Source of the DNA: Morinoia aosen | Taxonomy: Eukaryota > Arthropoda > Malacostraca > Amphipoda > Talitridae | Direction: 5' to 3' | DNA length: 64,000 nucleotides | Assembly (NCBI GenBank): GCA_030386875.1 | Contig: CM059574.1 | Span: 6,145,934-6,209,933, forward strand | Part shown: positions 34,901 through 45,804 of the stretch, piece by piece | Position numbering within the stretch: the stretch's first letter is position 1 | Layout of the letters: the number at the start of each line of letters is the position of its first letter | Translations under genes and position numbers: made by a program | Notes under the pieces: model-generated | What the model saw: only the letters and a program-made list of their open reading frames with translations | Told to the model about the DNA's origin: nothing | The model's database searches: none

Positions 34901-36803
34901 CCTTCGAGTTACAAAGACACTAAGGGTTCAGAAATTTGTATGCAATGCTCAGATATCTAAAAATTTAAGCTGGTCATAGTGAATCATGTTTTCTTTCAGG
35001 AAAAACAAGCTTTTTATAGCTGCTAAATGTATGAGTGGAAGTAGAAGTGTACATAAAAATTTAAAAAGGTGTGTTGTAGACAATGTAGGGCTGTATGATG
35101 CTTTTACATCTAACTGAGGTGTCCATAGTGATGACTGTGTCTCAACTGGTGTATCAAATGAAAATGAACTTGACTGAAATACGAATATTTTCTTTAATCT
35201 GAACATGATATTTAACTTTTTAAAATTGTTTCAATTGTTTTCTAAGCTTTTCAGGGTCAAATCTTTCGTTTAAATTTCGTTTTTCGTAACTGATAACACT
35301 ATCACTGCCTCGTGAACATTTCCAGCACATACCATTTGGTGCTGAAGTACGTAATTTTCAATTTACTTCTGCATTTGACATCAATTTACCTTATTTTCAC
35401 TATTTAATTGAAAGCCCCATCGCTCTCACACACATCGAAATACTCAGGCAACGCTTTCTTTTTCCTCGACAACTGAGACTCGCGCAAGACAATCTTGTCA
35501 TCCCTGAGTCAATTTACGACTTTGACTCCTCCCAAGTCTGAGGTATTTACGACTTGTACTTTTTTAACATAAATCTGAGGTATTTGCTGAGCTCCAGTGG
35601 GCGACCAGGCAAAGCCACGCAGATTTGGTAGGACGAAATTACGGAGATTTCGTGAATGTTGTGAGAAAGCTTCTAGTGTCTCAGCCGGCAGGCCGTGCTA
35701 TAGTGGACAGTCTCGGGTTGCAAAATTTAGTCAGAAATTGTGTTTTTGACGAATAAGTACTTTCACTATTATTAGATACATAATTAATTATCACGGGAGA
35801 TATCTTCGTGTTCTTCTTCACGACGATTTATGTACGAACTTCACTTTACTATGAAATACTAAACATAGTTTATATATGGAGGCGTGTTACCTTTTTATTT
35901 CCATCGTATTGGCTGAAGTTGATATTCAATTGATGAAATTTAGATATTCTGCGAATTAATAAGGAGTTTTTATTCTCTGAGGCACGCCTAAGGAAACAAA
36001 CATTGATCATTACGTCTCTATCAATCATTCCCCGACGAAAAGGTGTAATATTAGTGTTGCCAGATTTGTAGATTTTCCCCATAATTTCGGTGCTCCTTCA
36101 GGTTTGGACTGGTGCGGTCCAACGACAGCGTCTCCGTGATTCAGTTCACCCATAAAATTCGGCAGCAATGGGACAGAAACTGGCAACGCTGCCCGCAAAT
36201 TGCTTCATATTTTTCAAACAATTGGTTGCGGGAAGTCACTTTAACTGAAAAATTTCGGCGATAATCTTGTTGCGCTTCTTTGGCTCCGTGAAAATATGGA
36301 CATTGATTTGAAGCGCGTATAACTCGGATTTGCAGCACGTATTTTAATTGAATTAATGTCTTTCTAAGGAAAGAAAGCGCCCAGCCTGGCCTTCTGGGAA
36401 TGTACTTTGTGCTCTGATACACGGACTACTACTGCATGGAAATTTAAGTGACAGTTGGGGGGATTTGTTCGAAGAGAATTATTTTGCCGTTTGAATAGTT
36501 TGAGACATTAACTTGTAATAATTCAAAATAAATTTTTTGTATAGAGTAATTGCATTATTAGCGTACCCACATAATTCATGATTTCCATCGACATTTCTAT
36601 TTGCACGCATAGGTGAAAGGTACTTAGTTCCATATGAGTGCTTCATGGTACTCGGTTCCTGCTAACTGAATTATTTCTAGTAACATAAAACTTAAGAAAT
36701 TTGTACTCTAAATCATTTGACTGGAGTAAAGAACCAAAATCCAGAGTGAAAACAATCTACTCATCATCAATAAAATCTTACGAAAAATGCGATACGGTAT
36801 GTG
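25915..36803. other. 11-kb stretch without a recognised gene
   Basis: AT-rich sequence with short open frames only; the longest is 103 codons at 27131-27442 and is unrecognised. A slightly GC-richer patch lies at 30640-31060. A 23-bp word containing GAGAGTGGATCGCCT is repeated twice at 29009-29045. The only structural motif I single out is the hammerhead-like sequence at 33881-33910. No tRNA, rRNA or exon chain could be supported. Confidence 0.5.
33881..33910 (+). ncRNA. solo hammerhead-ribozyme-like core
   Basis: CTGATGA is followed by T, then GGAG-TGGAA-CTCC (a 4-bp stem with a loop), then GAAGCG. This matches the hammerhead order CUGANGA, stem II, GAA. Deviations are one extra base before stem II and GAAG where GAAA is usual. 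The same layout with an extra T occurs in the Penelope-like copies of this window. It could be a remnant of such an element. Activity is doubtful. Confidence 0.35.
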
Positions 36804-37326
36804 CAGGGTGGGGAAAAAATTCTGGGATTAAGTTAATTGGTAATATATGTACAGTAGGATAGAATAATTAAACAAAAATTGTTCATACGATAATTTGTTA
36901 ACTGCCATAAAACCAAATACCAGTGTATGTTTCCTTTCATTACCCCTCTTTTTGCTTAGATTACCCTATGCAGTCTTCCTTTGAAACTTTCAACCGAGAC
37001 CCGCAGTTGCTCTTGGGATATTTTATCTCTTGCCTTCTTTAGCGGCGACTTCAAATCATCGACATGTCAGTGGAGTGAGGGGGATGCACGGACTTCAGTC
37101 CCCGACATTGACAAACACAAAAGTCCAGGGGTTTCAAATTAGAGGAAAAAGGAGTCCGTTTTGACATTTACTCATTTTCAGAACACTCTAGGTTTTAACA
37201 TGAAATTCTCTCTGAAACGTGAAAGTAGACATTCCCAATCGATAGCAAGTATTTTTTGGTAAAGGCAAATATTACTGGCTTTTATTCGAAATTGAAAAAG
37301 GGTCTGGGGAATTTTCCCCCACCCTG
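36804..37326 (-). mobile_element. internally deleted Tc1/mariner-superfamily element
   Basis: Inverted ends CAGGGTGGGGAAAA (left) and CAGGGTGGGGGAAAA (right, inverted) bound about 520 bp. TA follows on the right; TG stands on the left, probably a mutated TA. The minus strand keeps a piece of transposase C-terminus. Most of the gene has been deleted. Confidence 0.6.
36955..37080 (-). pseudogene. transposase C-terminal remnant
   Basis: The minus strand reads TEVRASPSLH, a stop, then HVDDLKSPLKKARDKISQEQ and LRVSVESFKGRLHRVI. This resembles the tail found in insect Tc1/mariner-type transposases (VDDLK..L..AW..I.....R.S...F..RL..VI). No catalytic residue is left. Confidence 0.55.
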
Positions 37327-38386
37327 TACACGCGGTGAGCGAAATGAACGATGTGAAAGCTTCATCAAAAACATTGGCCAAGGACTGACATTGTTGCCAA
37401 GTTTTTTATTGTATTGAAATCTGAGAAAATATGCAGCAGTGAGCTCGTAATGGCGAATCATTATGGTCAAAATCAAACACATCATCAAAGCTGTACTCAC
37501 AATGTACAAAAGACCAGTCATATTAATCATCCAAAAGACAACAGTCCTTTTTTGAGAAGTTTCCGTTAGAAGTTGTCTCGCTCGAGTGGGGCAAACACTT
37601 GCTGTGTTGCACTCTTTTGTGAAGCTTCATTTTTAGTTGTCATCCGGACTTTGTTCCCCAGCTTCCTCTCGCCCTCGGGACTGCGCTCGCAATCAATGTT
37701 ATTACAGACGGGGACAAGAGCTGCCGGACTCCTGAATTTAGGGCAAAAATTATGGCAAGGGGAGTAAAAACTGACGCAAAAAGTTCAAAACAAGTCAAGC
37801 TTTCACTTGGAATTTGTCCCATAGATTAAATTCATTCTCTGTTAGGAAACAAACGTGAAAGAGGTCGTTCATTTTATTTTAGGTAAGGGTTTATTTTAAT
37901 TGAACGAATCTGTTGTTATTACTATACCGCTGCTTGCTCTAATTTGTCCTACTGAAATGCAATTTCTTCCAACTTGAAATCACTCTCCTTGAAGTAAAAA
38001 TCAATTTTCGCTTACTGAAAATCGTGCGCTTCGGATTGAAAATAATTTTCTTCAAATTAAAATTCAAGTTCTTCTACGAGCATTTCAAAAAGGAAAATCA
38101 ATTTCCCCCAATTGAAATTCAGGTTCCGTAAACTGAAAATCAAGTTCGTCAAAGTTAAATCAATTCCCACAGGGTATAAACGAAGTACTTCAAATTGTGT
38201 ATTAATTTCCTCATAAAGCCTCAGAGGAAAAGTTATGTGCCATGTAAGATATTTGAAAATAAATAATAAAATTGAGTCGTGCATTAAAATTTTTTTCTTC
38301 ATGCGAGAAGAAAATCTTTATGCATGAGAGGATTTACGATTTTTCAGTTTTGATTATTAAGAACACTAATCATCCTTATCTCTAAA
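37327..38386. other. spacer with degenerate AAATTGA/TCAATTT repeats
   Basis: No gene recognised. From about 37970 to 38170 the sequence is built of diverged units of roughly 25-30 bp in which short words such as AACTTGAAAT, AAATCAATTT and TTGAAATTCA recur. A comparable array lies at 39880-40150 beyond the transposase remnant. Confidence 0.45.
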
Positions 38387-39260
38387 ATGACGTACAACAA
38401 GATCCGCGATAATAAACGAAAAAGGGTTTTTGAAGCGTTTGACACTGAGGATGATGGGAAGGCAGTTGCAAGAACTTCGAGAGTGAACGCTAAAACAGAC
38501 TGTGAATGGTTGAAGATCAGACGTTTCCACCTGAAGAAAGGCAGCAGTAAATCCAAGATGACTGACGACATCAAGAAGGAAATGGTATCTGCTGTCGAAG
38601 GGAATTTGCATTACACTCTCGCAAATGAACGGGCACGATTAAAATGCCTTTCATTTAAATGTGCGTCAATACAATTAAAAATTGGTTAAATAAAAAGTTG
38701 TTCACAGTCAAAGGGGCAAGAAGTTCAATCAAAACCATGCATACCCCCAAAAATAAGGTCAAGATGTTAAAATACGCGGCTAAATTTTTATCGCAAGATG
38801 TACAGGTAAGACGAAATCATGTGGATAGACGAAACTAACTTGAATCTCGATAGCAAGCATTGAGAAAGATGGTAGAAAATCGATTCAAGTGCGTCAGTTT
38901 CACTGCCTTCAATTAAGTAGGGGAGCGTATCTGCATTGCATCTGTGCCGTGTCTGTCAGTAATGCTATGCGTTTCACGACACGTCGAGGCGCTTTCTAAC
39001 ACCAAGACTATAACGAATGTACAACAAATGGTTAGAAAATTTGATTTAACCACGTGATTAACAAGGAAAGGAAAATCATACGCTCATTATTGATATGGCA
39101 TTAGGTCATAGCAGATTGGAAAGTCATCATCAACCTCCGTACGTCCCGATTTTTAGCCTGTACAACGCAAAATTTTTAATTACTGAACCCAGTTAAATTG
39201 GTTTGGAGCGTCGTCACAGGTCACATAAAATGACGGGTAGGAGGGTAAATGCTGCACGTA
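38387..39260 (+). pseudogene. IS630/Tc1/mariner-type transposase remnant
   Basis: The first 100 codons (38387-38689) are open: a KRKRVFEAFDTEDDGKAVAR helix-turn-helix start, NAKTDCEWLK, KKGSSKSKMTDDIKKEMVS and NLHYTL. This is the N-terminal DNA-binding half of a DDE_3-type transposase. Downstream fragments in shifted frames continue the family order: KGARSSIKTMHTPKNK, then VSFTAFN, then DNAP-like and YVPIF-like pieces near 39110-39180. Many stops follow 38689. I see no clean terminal repeats. The related but distinct transposase at 50531-51470 has the same domain style. Confidence 0.6.
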
Positions 39261-40300
39261 TTGAATATTGAAGGAGAACCAACGGTGTAAATAAAGGCTT
39301 AGCGGATGAGAAATTAAGAATCACTTGCTCAAGAAGCAATTTCTATAGAATTACTCCGAATATATTACTAAGTTCTTCGAACAAACTTGAAAAACATTCC
39401 ATGATGACAGCGATACAAAGGGATTAAAAAATGAAATACCCTAGTTACAGACGCTGTTGAAGATGTTTATCAAATACGTTGAGACCAGAATAAATATAAA
39501 GAAAATTATCACATGAAATGGATTTTAATTTCTGCTTCATCATTCAGCTATAGTCGGGTGGAAGAAGGACAATATAAAATTATTCCATTGTATTCAAGGC
39601 GTACGAGCCAGTTGTTACATTATTCGTTAAGCACATTTAGAAAATATAAAAGATTTTCATAATGGTCATGAATGGTCATAAGTCATTTACTTTATACATG
39701 TTTATACGATATGTGTGCATTATGGTAAAAAATTTGATGTAAAGTAATTTTTCTTAACGAATTGTTATTCATATTCCTGACTATTAGATGAAACTCTCAA
39801 ATAGGATGTACTTTAAACATAATATAAAATTTACCTTTGAGCATGTGAAACCATGAGAAACTTTATATTCATATTCAGGAAATTGCTTCCACTTTGATGA
39901 ACTGAGATGCATTTGAAGGAGTTCAATTTTAATCTCTATTTAAGTCAATTTCACTCTCACAAAAAAATACACAAACGAATTTGAACTTCACTCGAGTAAA
40001 ACACAATTTGGCAGAAATGAAATCCAATTCATAGTTGTGTAATTCAATGCGAATCAAATCATATTCTATTTCAAGCAAATGAATATCTATTTCTCACGTA
40101 CGAAATTCAACTTCACACAAATGAACTCCAATTTCACGGAAATGAAGCTTTTCAGTATTTTACGTATTTCTATAGTTTATAATTTTTTCTTTAATATTCA
40201 CTATAAATTTGCAATGATTGTTTTATGTGTATGTAGAGGCTTGTATCTACAGTATGTAAAATAATTTCTTCATGCCGCACTAAATGAACGCATTTATTAT
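39261..40300. other. spacer with degenerate AATTTCA repeats
   Basis: No gene recognised. Around 39880-40150 words like TCAATTTCACTC, GAACTTCACTCG and CCAATTTCACGG recur every 25-30 bp, in loosely similar style to 37970-38170. A related short patch lies at 42080-42150. Confidence 0.45.
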
Positions 40301-40386
40301 AGTGTACTTTAATTAAAAATAGGAAGACTAATGACACAACGCTTAGACTCATTTTGTACTAATTAGATGATAAAATCGATGAAAGT

Positions 40387-40421
40387 GAACGTTTCGACCA
40401 ACTAGCAGTGGTCATTCTCAA
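40387..40421 (-). ncRNA. hammerhead-like motif, pair A left arm
   Basis: On the minus strand TTGAGAA, T, GACCA-loop-TGGTC, GAAACGTTC. This is a diverged CUGANGA core, a 5-bp stem II and the invariant GAAA. Penelope-like elements are known to carry minimal hammerhead ribozymes in their terminal repeats; this copy is probably inactive. Confidence 0.4.
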
Positions 40422-40559
40422 CACTGTAAAAGTTAAGATTACAAATCAGTCATCATTCAAAAAATCCAATGGTAAAAACAAACATAAAATTAGAAACATT
40501 TGCTACCAAACAAAATTAGGAATTTACTATTTGTAGGGGATAGGCAGACTGCATATCAT

Positions 40560-41137
40560 TCAGCTTTGGCTTAGTCTATAAATGAAAAGATATTCTAATA
40601 TTCTGAGTTCTATTGGGTTACTTCTTCGGCCTAATACCTCAAAATCAGATAGTCTAACAGGCAGGTCGCATTTTCCTGCATGTGTTCGTATTGCAGAGTG
40701 AGAAGGTGCTGATAAAAGGTTATTAGTACGGTGACTTCGTCCAGCATGCTCAGCCACACGAATACGCAGGCTACGGGATGTAGATCCAACGTATTCAGAT
40801 GCACCACATCGTGCACAACTATGCTTGTATACAACCGAGCTAAGCATGCCTTTAGGAAGTTCATCCTTAAATTTGAAAAAGGATCCAACTGACAATGAAT
40901 TGACAAGAATAAATTTAAAATCACACTGCGTAAAAACTTCGATAAAAGGAGGGATAGTTCAGATTTTAGTTTTTCCGACTGAGCACCAGAGAACAATAGT
41001 GAAACGTAACATTGTTTTCTATCAACAGAGGCAACCGATGGAACATTTGTGCGAATGGAGGAGAGAAATTTTCTAATTGAGTAGTCTACTAGGCGAACAG
41101 GGAACCCATTTTTAACAAAGTAGTAATTTAAGAACAT
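40560..41137 (-). pseudogene. Penelope-like protein, C-terminal RT linker and GIY-YIG endonuclease (left arm)
   Basis: The upstream frame (from 41137) reads FLNYYFVKNGFPVRL, YVSLLFSGAQSEKLK, LLLSKFL, matching the segment between RT and endonuclease in Penelope-like elements. A frameshift near 40900 moves to the frame with FFKFKDELPKGMLSS, then the zinc-like CARC pair and the GIY-YIG-type core SEYVGSTSRSLRIRVAEH. The C-terminus FEVLGRRSNPIELRILEYLF follows. The protein ends early (RLSQS) compared with the right arm (RLKPKLNDMQSAYPLQIVNS). The endonuclease would nick DNA at the insertion site. RT motifs are missing. Confidence 0.85.
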
Positions 41138-41180
41138 AAATTCCTCGTGAAGGAAACCTAGCTTGGTTGTATACTAGCAT

Positions 41181-41486
41181 AGTTGTGCACGATGTGGTGC
41201 ATCTGAATACGTTGGATCTACATCCCGTAGCCTGCGTATTCGTGTGGCTGAGCATGCTGGACGAAGTCACCGTACTAATAACCTTTTAGCAGCACCTTCT
41301 CACTCTGCAATACGCACACATGCAGAAAAATGCGACCTGCCTGTTAGACTGTCTGATTTTGAAGTATTAGGCCGAGGAAGTAACCCAATAGAACTCAGAA
41401 TATTAGAATATCTTTTCATTTATAGACTAAAGCCAAAGCTGAATGATATGCAATCTGCCTATCCCCTACAAATAGTAAATTCCTAA
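41181..41486 (+). pseudogene. Penelope-like GIY-YIG endonuclease fragment (right arm)
   Basis: An open frame from SCARCGASEYVGSTSRS through RTNNLLAAPSHSAIR and FEVLGRGSNPIELRILEYLF to KPKLNDMQSAYPLQIVNS and a stop. It is an inverted copy of 40560-40880 with few substitutions and without the premature end. There is no start codon in the arm, which begins inside the domain. Confidence 0.85.
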
Positions 41487-41580
41487 TTTTGTTTGGTAGC
41501 AAATGTTTCTAATTTTATGTTTGTTTTTACCATTGGATTTTCTGAATGATGACTGATTTGTAATCTTAACTTTTACAGTG

Positions 41581-41616
41581 TTGAGAATGACCACTGCTAG
41601 TTGGTCGAAACGTTCA
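41581..41616 (+). ncRNA. hammerhead-like motif, pair A right arm
   Basis: Mirror copy of the motif at 40387-40421: TTGAGAA, T, GACCA...TGGTC, GAAACGTTC. Same diverged core. Confidence 0.4.
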
Positions 41617-41739
41617 CTTTTATCGATTTTATCATCTAATTAGTACAAAATGAGTCTAAGCGTTGTGTCATTAGTCTTCCTATTTTTGATTAAGATCTCC
41701 AAGAATTGGAACTTTGACTTCTTTAAGTGTACTTTAATT

Positions 41740-43673
41740 TTTGATCATAAAGTGAGACGTCAAATGAGGGAACAAGCATTGCATGCATCTTCAAATAAGA
41801 AAACCTCAATAAAGGTAAAAAATATTACTTCTATTAAGTCATTAGTATTATTAAGGTAATAACATGACTCACATATACACATTTGGAAAAATTGGTGCCC
41901 TGTACGATAACTCGGGCACTGCGTGCTTTTAATTTTGCTATTTTCTGGGCATTGATTAGCTAACAACGGGCAATGAAGTCCCTTTGTAACTCAGGCTCAC
42001 GAATCAGTTGCGCTTATATGGTTTTCATTGCCTGATCGTTGTTTTTGAATAATTAATTTTGCATTGTTTAAACAATAGGCATTTCATTTGCGTGAAATTA
42101 AATTTCATTCGCGTGAATTTAAATATCGTATTTGTGAAATTTAATTTTGCTCGTGTGTAATAGACCTGGAAATGGTATGACGGGCTTTGATTTTCTTACA
42201 GAAGAAACTCTAACTTCAATCAGCAGAAATTTATTTGCACGTTCAGAAACTTCTTCAAGTGTAAAACAGGTGGCTTTTCATCTGATAATAGTTTATTTTA
42301 GTTTTAGGAACTCAAATTTCATCTGGCTGAACTAGATCTGGAAATGGTACCGACGGATAGTGTATCTGCTCCATTTGATGAGCAATTATAAAGTCTATCA
42401 TCTATTTTCAAATTTTCATCATCAAGAAGTGTAATTGATTTCTTGTGAGCTCTCCTGATTTCAACATGTTGTCACATTCAGACCGGAGGGGCTCGCAGTG
42501 ATAGCAAGTGTGATGTATGTGATTTATGCCCGACAAATCTGTCCTAATTTCGAGAGCTCCCCAACTTGACGTTTCCATCCTTCAAAGAATTTTGAGCCAA
42601 AATTTATTTTACGGAGAGCGGAGCCTGCAGCAATTAAACTCATTTCATTCTTTGCAGGAACTTGAGGAGATGTTCAAAAGTTGGCCGGATAATTTATATC
42701 ATAGATCTTGACAAGCTCCGTCCTTAGTGCATCCTAATTTTTGTTGCAGAACTTCAGGAATTTTGGCGAGCGCGAGGCAAATCTCGGTAATTTGTTTCTG
42801 TAGGCTTGCGCAAAATCAACTTGTTCAAATCGACTTTAATTTTAAGAGCGGCTTCGTTCAGACGATGGCATCTTTGACACCACGATGAAGTGTGTTTCAA
42901 ATTCTTAATAAAATATGACGAATTTTTGTTACGAAAGCTGGCAACTTACTTTAAGTTCAAAGTCATGCATAAACTGCATTTACGGTATGAATATTTTACC
43001 TAATTGTGTTTGAGACTTGACAGCCTTTTTTTTAACTTGCAAAGATTCTTACCCATTTCTAACATTTGCGTACAAGTATTGGATTGACAGTCCTCTGTAG
43101 CGTGGCGTCCACCGCCACGATTATATCAAATTGTGGTACTCGGCCGCAGACAAAGTATAATCTCGAACTTTTTTATTGAGAAAGTTATGGCCATGGATGT
43201 TCAGCAGAATTCAGCCACTGAAAAATTTCGTCGAGTTTAATTTGAAACATGATCTAATTTCATGCCGTTTTGTCTGACGTGTAAGCCTTCTGAGAATATC
43301 AGATTTCTGTAACAGCAATGGTGAGCTTACAAAATTTTATTCACTTACATGATGCCTGTTATCAATTTCTATATTTTGGAGTATTTTTCGCGACTCTCCG
43401 CCATTTGCAGCGAGGTAGCAGTTCTATGCAAAGTTTCCTGCTCATAAAGCAAGGAATTATATGTAAAAGCTCCTTGCTCGAAAATTCAGCAAGAAAGCTC
43501 GCGCAAGCCCGTGTTTTCGGGCCATTTTAGGTGCACTTAAGAGCTAAGGTTTAGCTCAAATACGGGCTGTGAGGCGCAGCACGCCTGCCATCGCTCATCA
43601 CGAGGCCTTAAGCAGAGCTTCTTTACATTTTATTCAACAAGACGGCCTGCATCGGGCTGGAGTTGCGGCGTGT
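41740..43673. other. spacer, no recognised gene
   Basis: AT-rich with short open frames (up to 70 codons). A patch at 42080-42150 repeats TTTCATT(T/C)GCGTGAA-like words. A short hairpin GTGGCG-TCCA-CGCCAC lies near 43104-43119. Nothing else is supported. Confidence 0.45.
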
Positions 43674-44324
43674 TCTGGTGGGCTGAGCGCTGGTGGGCTG
43701 AGCGCTGGTGGGCTGTGTGCTGGTGGGCTGTGTGCTGGTGGGCTGTGTGCTGGTGGGCTGTGCGCTGGTGGGCTGTGCGCTGGTAGGCTGTGCGCTGGTG
43801 GGCTGTGCGCTGGTGGGCTGCGCGCTGGTGGGCTGTGTGCTGGTAGGCTGTGTGCTGGTGGGCTGTTCGCTGGTGGGCTGTGTGCTGTTGGACTGTGTGC
43901 TGGTGGGCTGTGTGCTGGTGGGCTGTGTGCTGGTGGGCTGTGCACTGATGGGCTGTGCGCCGGTGGGCTGTGTGCTGGTGGACTGTGCGCTGGTGGGCTG
44001 TGCGCTGGTGGGCTGCGCGCTGGTGGGCTGTGTGCTGGTAGGCTGTGCACTGGTGGGCTGTGTGCTGGTAGGCTGTGCGCTGGTTGGCTGCGCGCTGGTG
44101 GGCTGTGCGCTGGTGGGCTGTGCGCTGGTGGGCTGTGTGCTGGTAGGCTGTGCACTGGTGGACTGTGTGCTGGTAGGCTGTGCGCTGGTAGGCTGCGCGC
44201 TGGTGGGCTGTGCACTGGTGGGCTGTGCACTGGTGGGCTGTGTGCTGGTGGGCTGTGTGCTGGTAGGCTGTGCGCTGGTAGGCTGCGCGCTGGTAGGCTG
44301 TGCGCTGGTGGGCTGTGCGCTGGC
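43674..44324. repeat. 15-bp minisatellite (GCTGGTGGGCTGTGT), about 43 copies
   Basis: Units vary mainly at GTGT/GCGC and GGTGG/GGTAGG positions. Because 15 is a multiple of three and the unit has no stop codon in most frames, long open frames (198-311 codons) appear on both strands, e.g. repeated GGLCA or AQPTS peptides. These are most simply by-products of the repeat. Confidence 0.95.
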
Positions 44325-44813
44325 TACTCCCGCGGCTGCTGCGTGGTGACTGCATACTGTCATCGCACGCTGCGTGCGTTGCATAAGCCTATACATTACA
44401 TACTTCGTGCTATGCAAAGCTACGTTGCACACTGCTTGCTTTGGAGCGCTAGGTTACATATTGCCCGCACAGCCAAGTCACATTACTCACTGCCTACATT
44501 CTAATACTTTACGTGCTACCTCATGCGTCATGACGTTTCCTGTATTGCTACATTACTGTGCAACCTGCGTTCTATCAATGTGTGTAGACCGTGCTTCATT
44601 TCTACATTAATTTGCCACCCGACTTGGTCTGGACATTTTTACGACGATTTTCTAGTGGAACCCAGCTTGTTTAGTTATTTTAATTTCAATTTTAGGGTTT
44701 TGTGGCTTGACCTCCCAACAATGCGGGTCCCAGGATGTTTAGTTGTTCCTTCTCTTGCTCACGATTATGTAACGTACAGCCTGCTGCGCCATGAAGTTAC
44801 CGGTGGCCGAGAT
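44325..44813. other. spacer between the two minisatellites
   Basis: Ordinary sequence with short open frames running in from the array. No gene recognised. Confidence 0.5.
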
Positions 44814-45804
44814 GTGAAGTGGCACCGTCACGCTGTGTGGAGTGGCGCCGTCACGCTGTGTGAAGTGGCACCATCACGCTGTGTGAAGTGGCACCGTCAC
44901 ACTGTGTGAAGTGGCACCATCACGCTGTGTGAAGTGGCACCGTCACACTGTGTGAAGTGGCACTATCACGCTGTGTGAAGTGGCACCATCACGCTGTGTG
45001 AAGTGGCACCGTCACGCTGTGTGGAGTGGCGCCGTCACGCTGTGTGAAGTGGCACCATCACGCTGTGTGAAGTGGCACCGTCACACTGTGTAAAGTGGCA
45101 CCATCACGCTGTGTGAAGTGGCACCGTCACACTGTGTGAAGGGGCACTATCACACTGTGTGAAGTGGTACTATCACGCTGTGTGAAGAGGCACCATCACG
45201 CTGTGTGAAGTGGCACCGTCACGCTGTGTGGAGTGGCACCGCCACTCTCTGTGAAGTGGCACCATCACGTTGTGTGAAGTGGCACTGTCACGCTTTGTGA
45301 AGTGGCACCGTCACGCTCTATGGAGTGGCACCGTCACACTCTGTGAAGTGGCACCGTCACGCTCTGTGAAGTGGCACCGTCACGCTCTGTGAAGTGGCAC
45401 CGTCACGCTGTGTGGAATGGCACCGTCACGTTGTGTGAAGTGGCACCGTCACACTCTATGGAGTGGCACCGTCACGCTCTGTGAAGTGGTGCCGTCACGC
45501 TGTGTGGAGTGGCACCGTCACGCTCTGTGAAGTGGTACCGTCACGCTGTGTGGAGTGGCACCGTCACACTTTATGGAGTGGCACCGTCACGCTGTGTGAA
45601 GTGGCACCGTCACGCTGTGTGGAGTGGCACTGTCACGCTCTGTGAAGTGGCTTTGTCATGCTCTGTGAAGTGGCACTGTCACGCTCTGTGAAGTGGCACC
45701 GTCACGCTGTGTGGAGTGGCACCGTCACGCTGTGTGAAGTGGCACCATCACGCTCTATTGAGTGGCACCATCACCCTCTATGGAGTGGCACCCTCACCCT
45801 CTGT
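44814..45804. repeat. 23-bp minisatellite (GGCACCGTCACGCTGTGTGAAGT), about 43 copies
   Basis: Unit spacing is 23 bp throughout. Variants are GAAGT/GGAGT, CCGTC/CCATC and GTGTG/CTCTG/CTATG; the GTGTG variants dominate the left half and CTCTG/CTATG the right. The word GCTGTGTG is shared with the neighbouring 15-bp array. No long open frame persists because 23 is not a multiple of three. Confidence 0.95.

Larger units (their letters stand above)
40315..41725. mobile_element. Penelope-like element, inverted pair A
   Basis: Two copies of a Penelope-like 3' region face away from each other: minus strand 40315-41168 and plus strand 41169-41687. Each runs from a GIY-YIG endonuclease coding piece through a 3' UTR with a hammerhead-like motif. 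The whole is flanked by a perfect 14-bp direct repeat AGTGTACTTTAATT (40301-40314 and 41726-41739), so it entered as one insertion. The right arm carries 38 bp (41688-41725) that the left arm lacks. The N-terminal RT domain is absent, i.e. 5' truncation. Confidence 0.88.

Noticed and set aside
43569..44504. Long open frames (up to 311 codons) on both strands, GGLCA or AQPTS repeats
   Set aside because: The 15-bp repeat unit is a multiple of three and lacks stops, so open frames are expected on both strands. No non-repeat domain, signal or splice context supports a protein.
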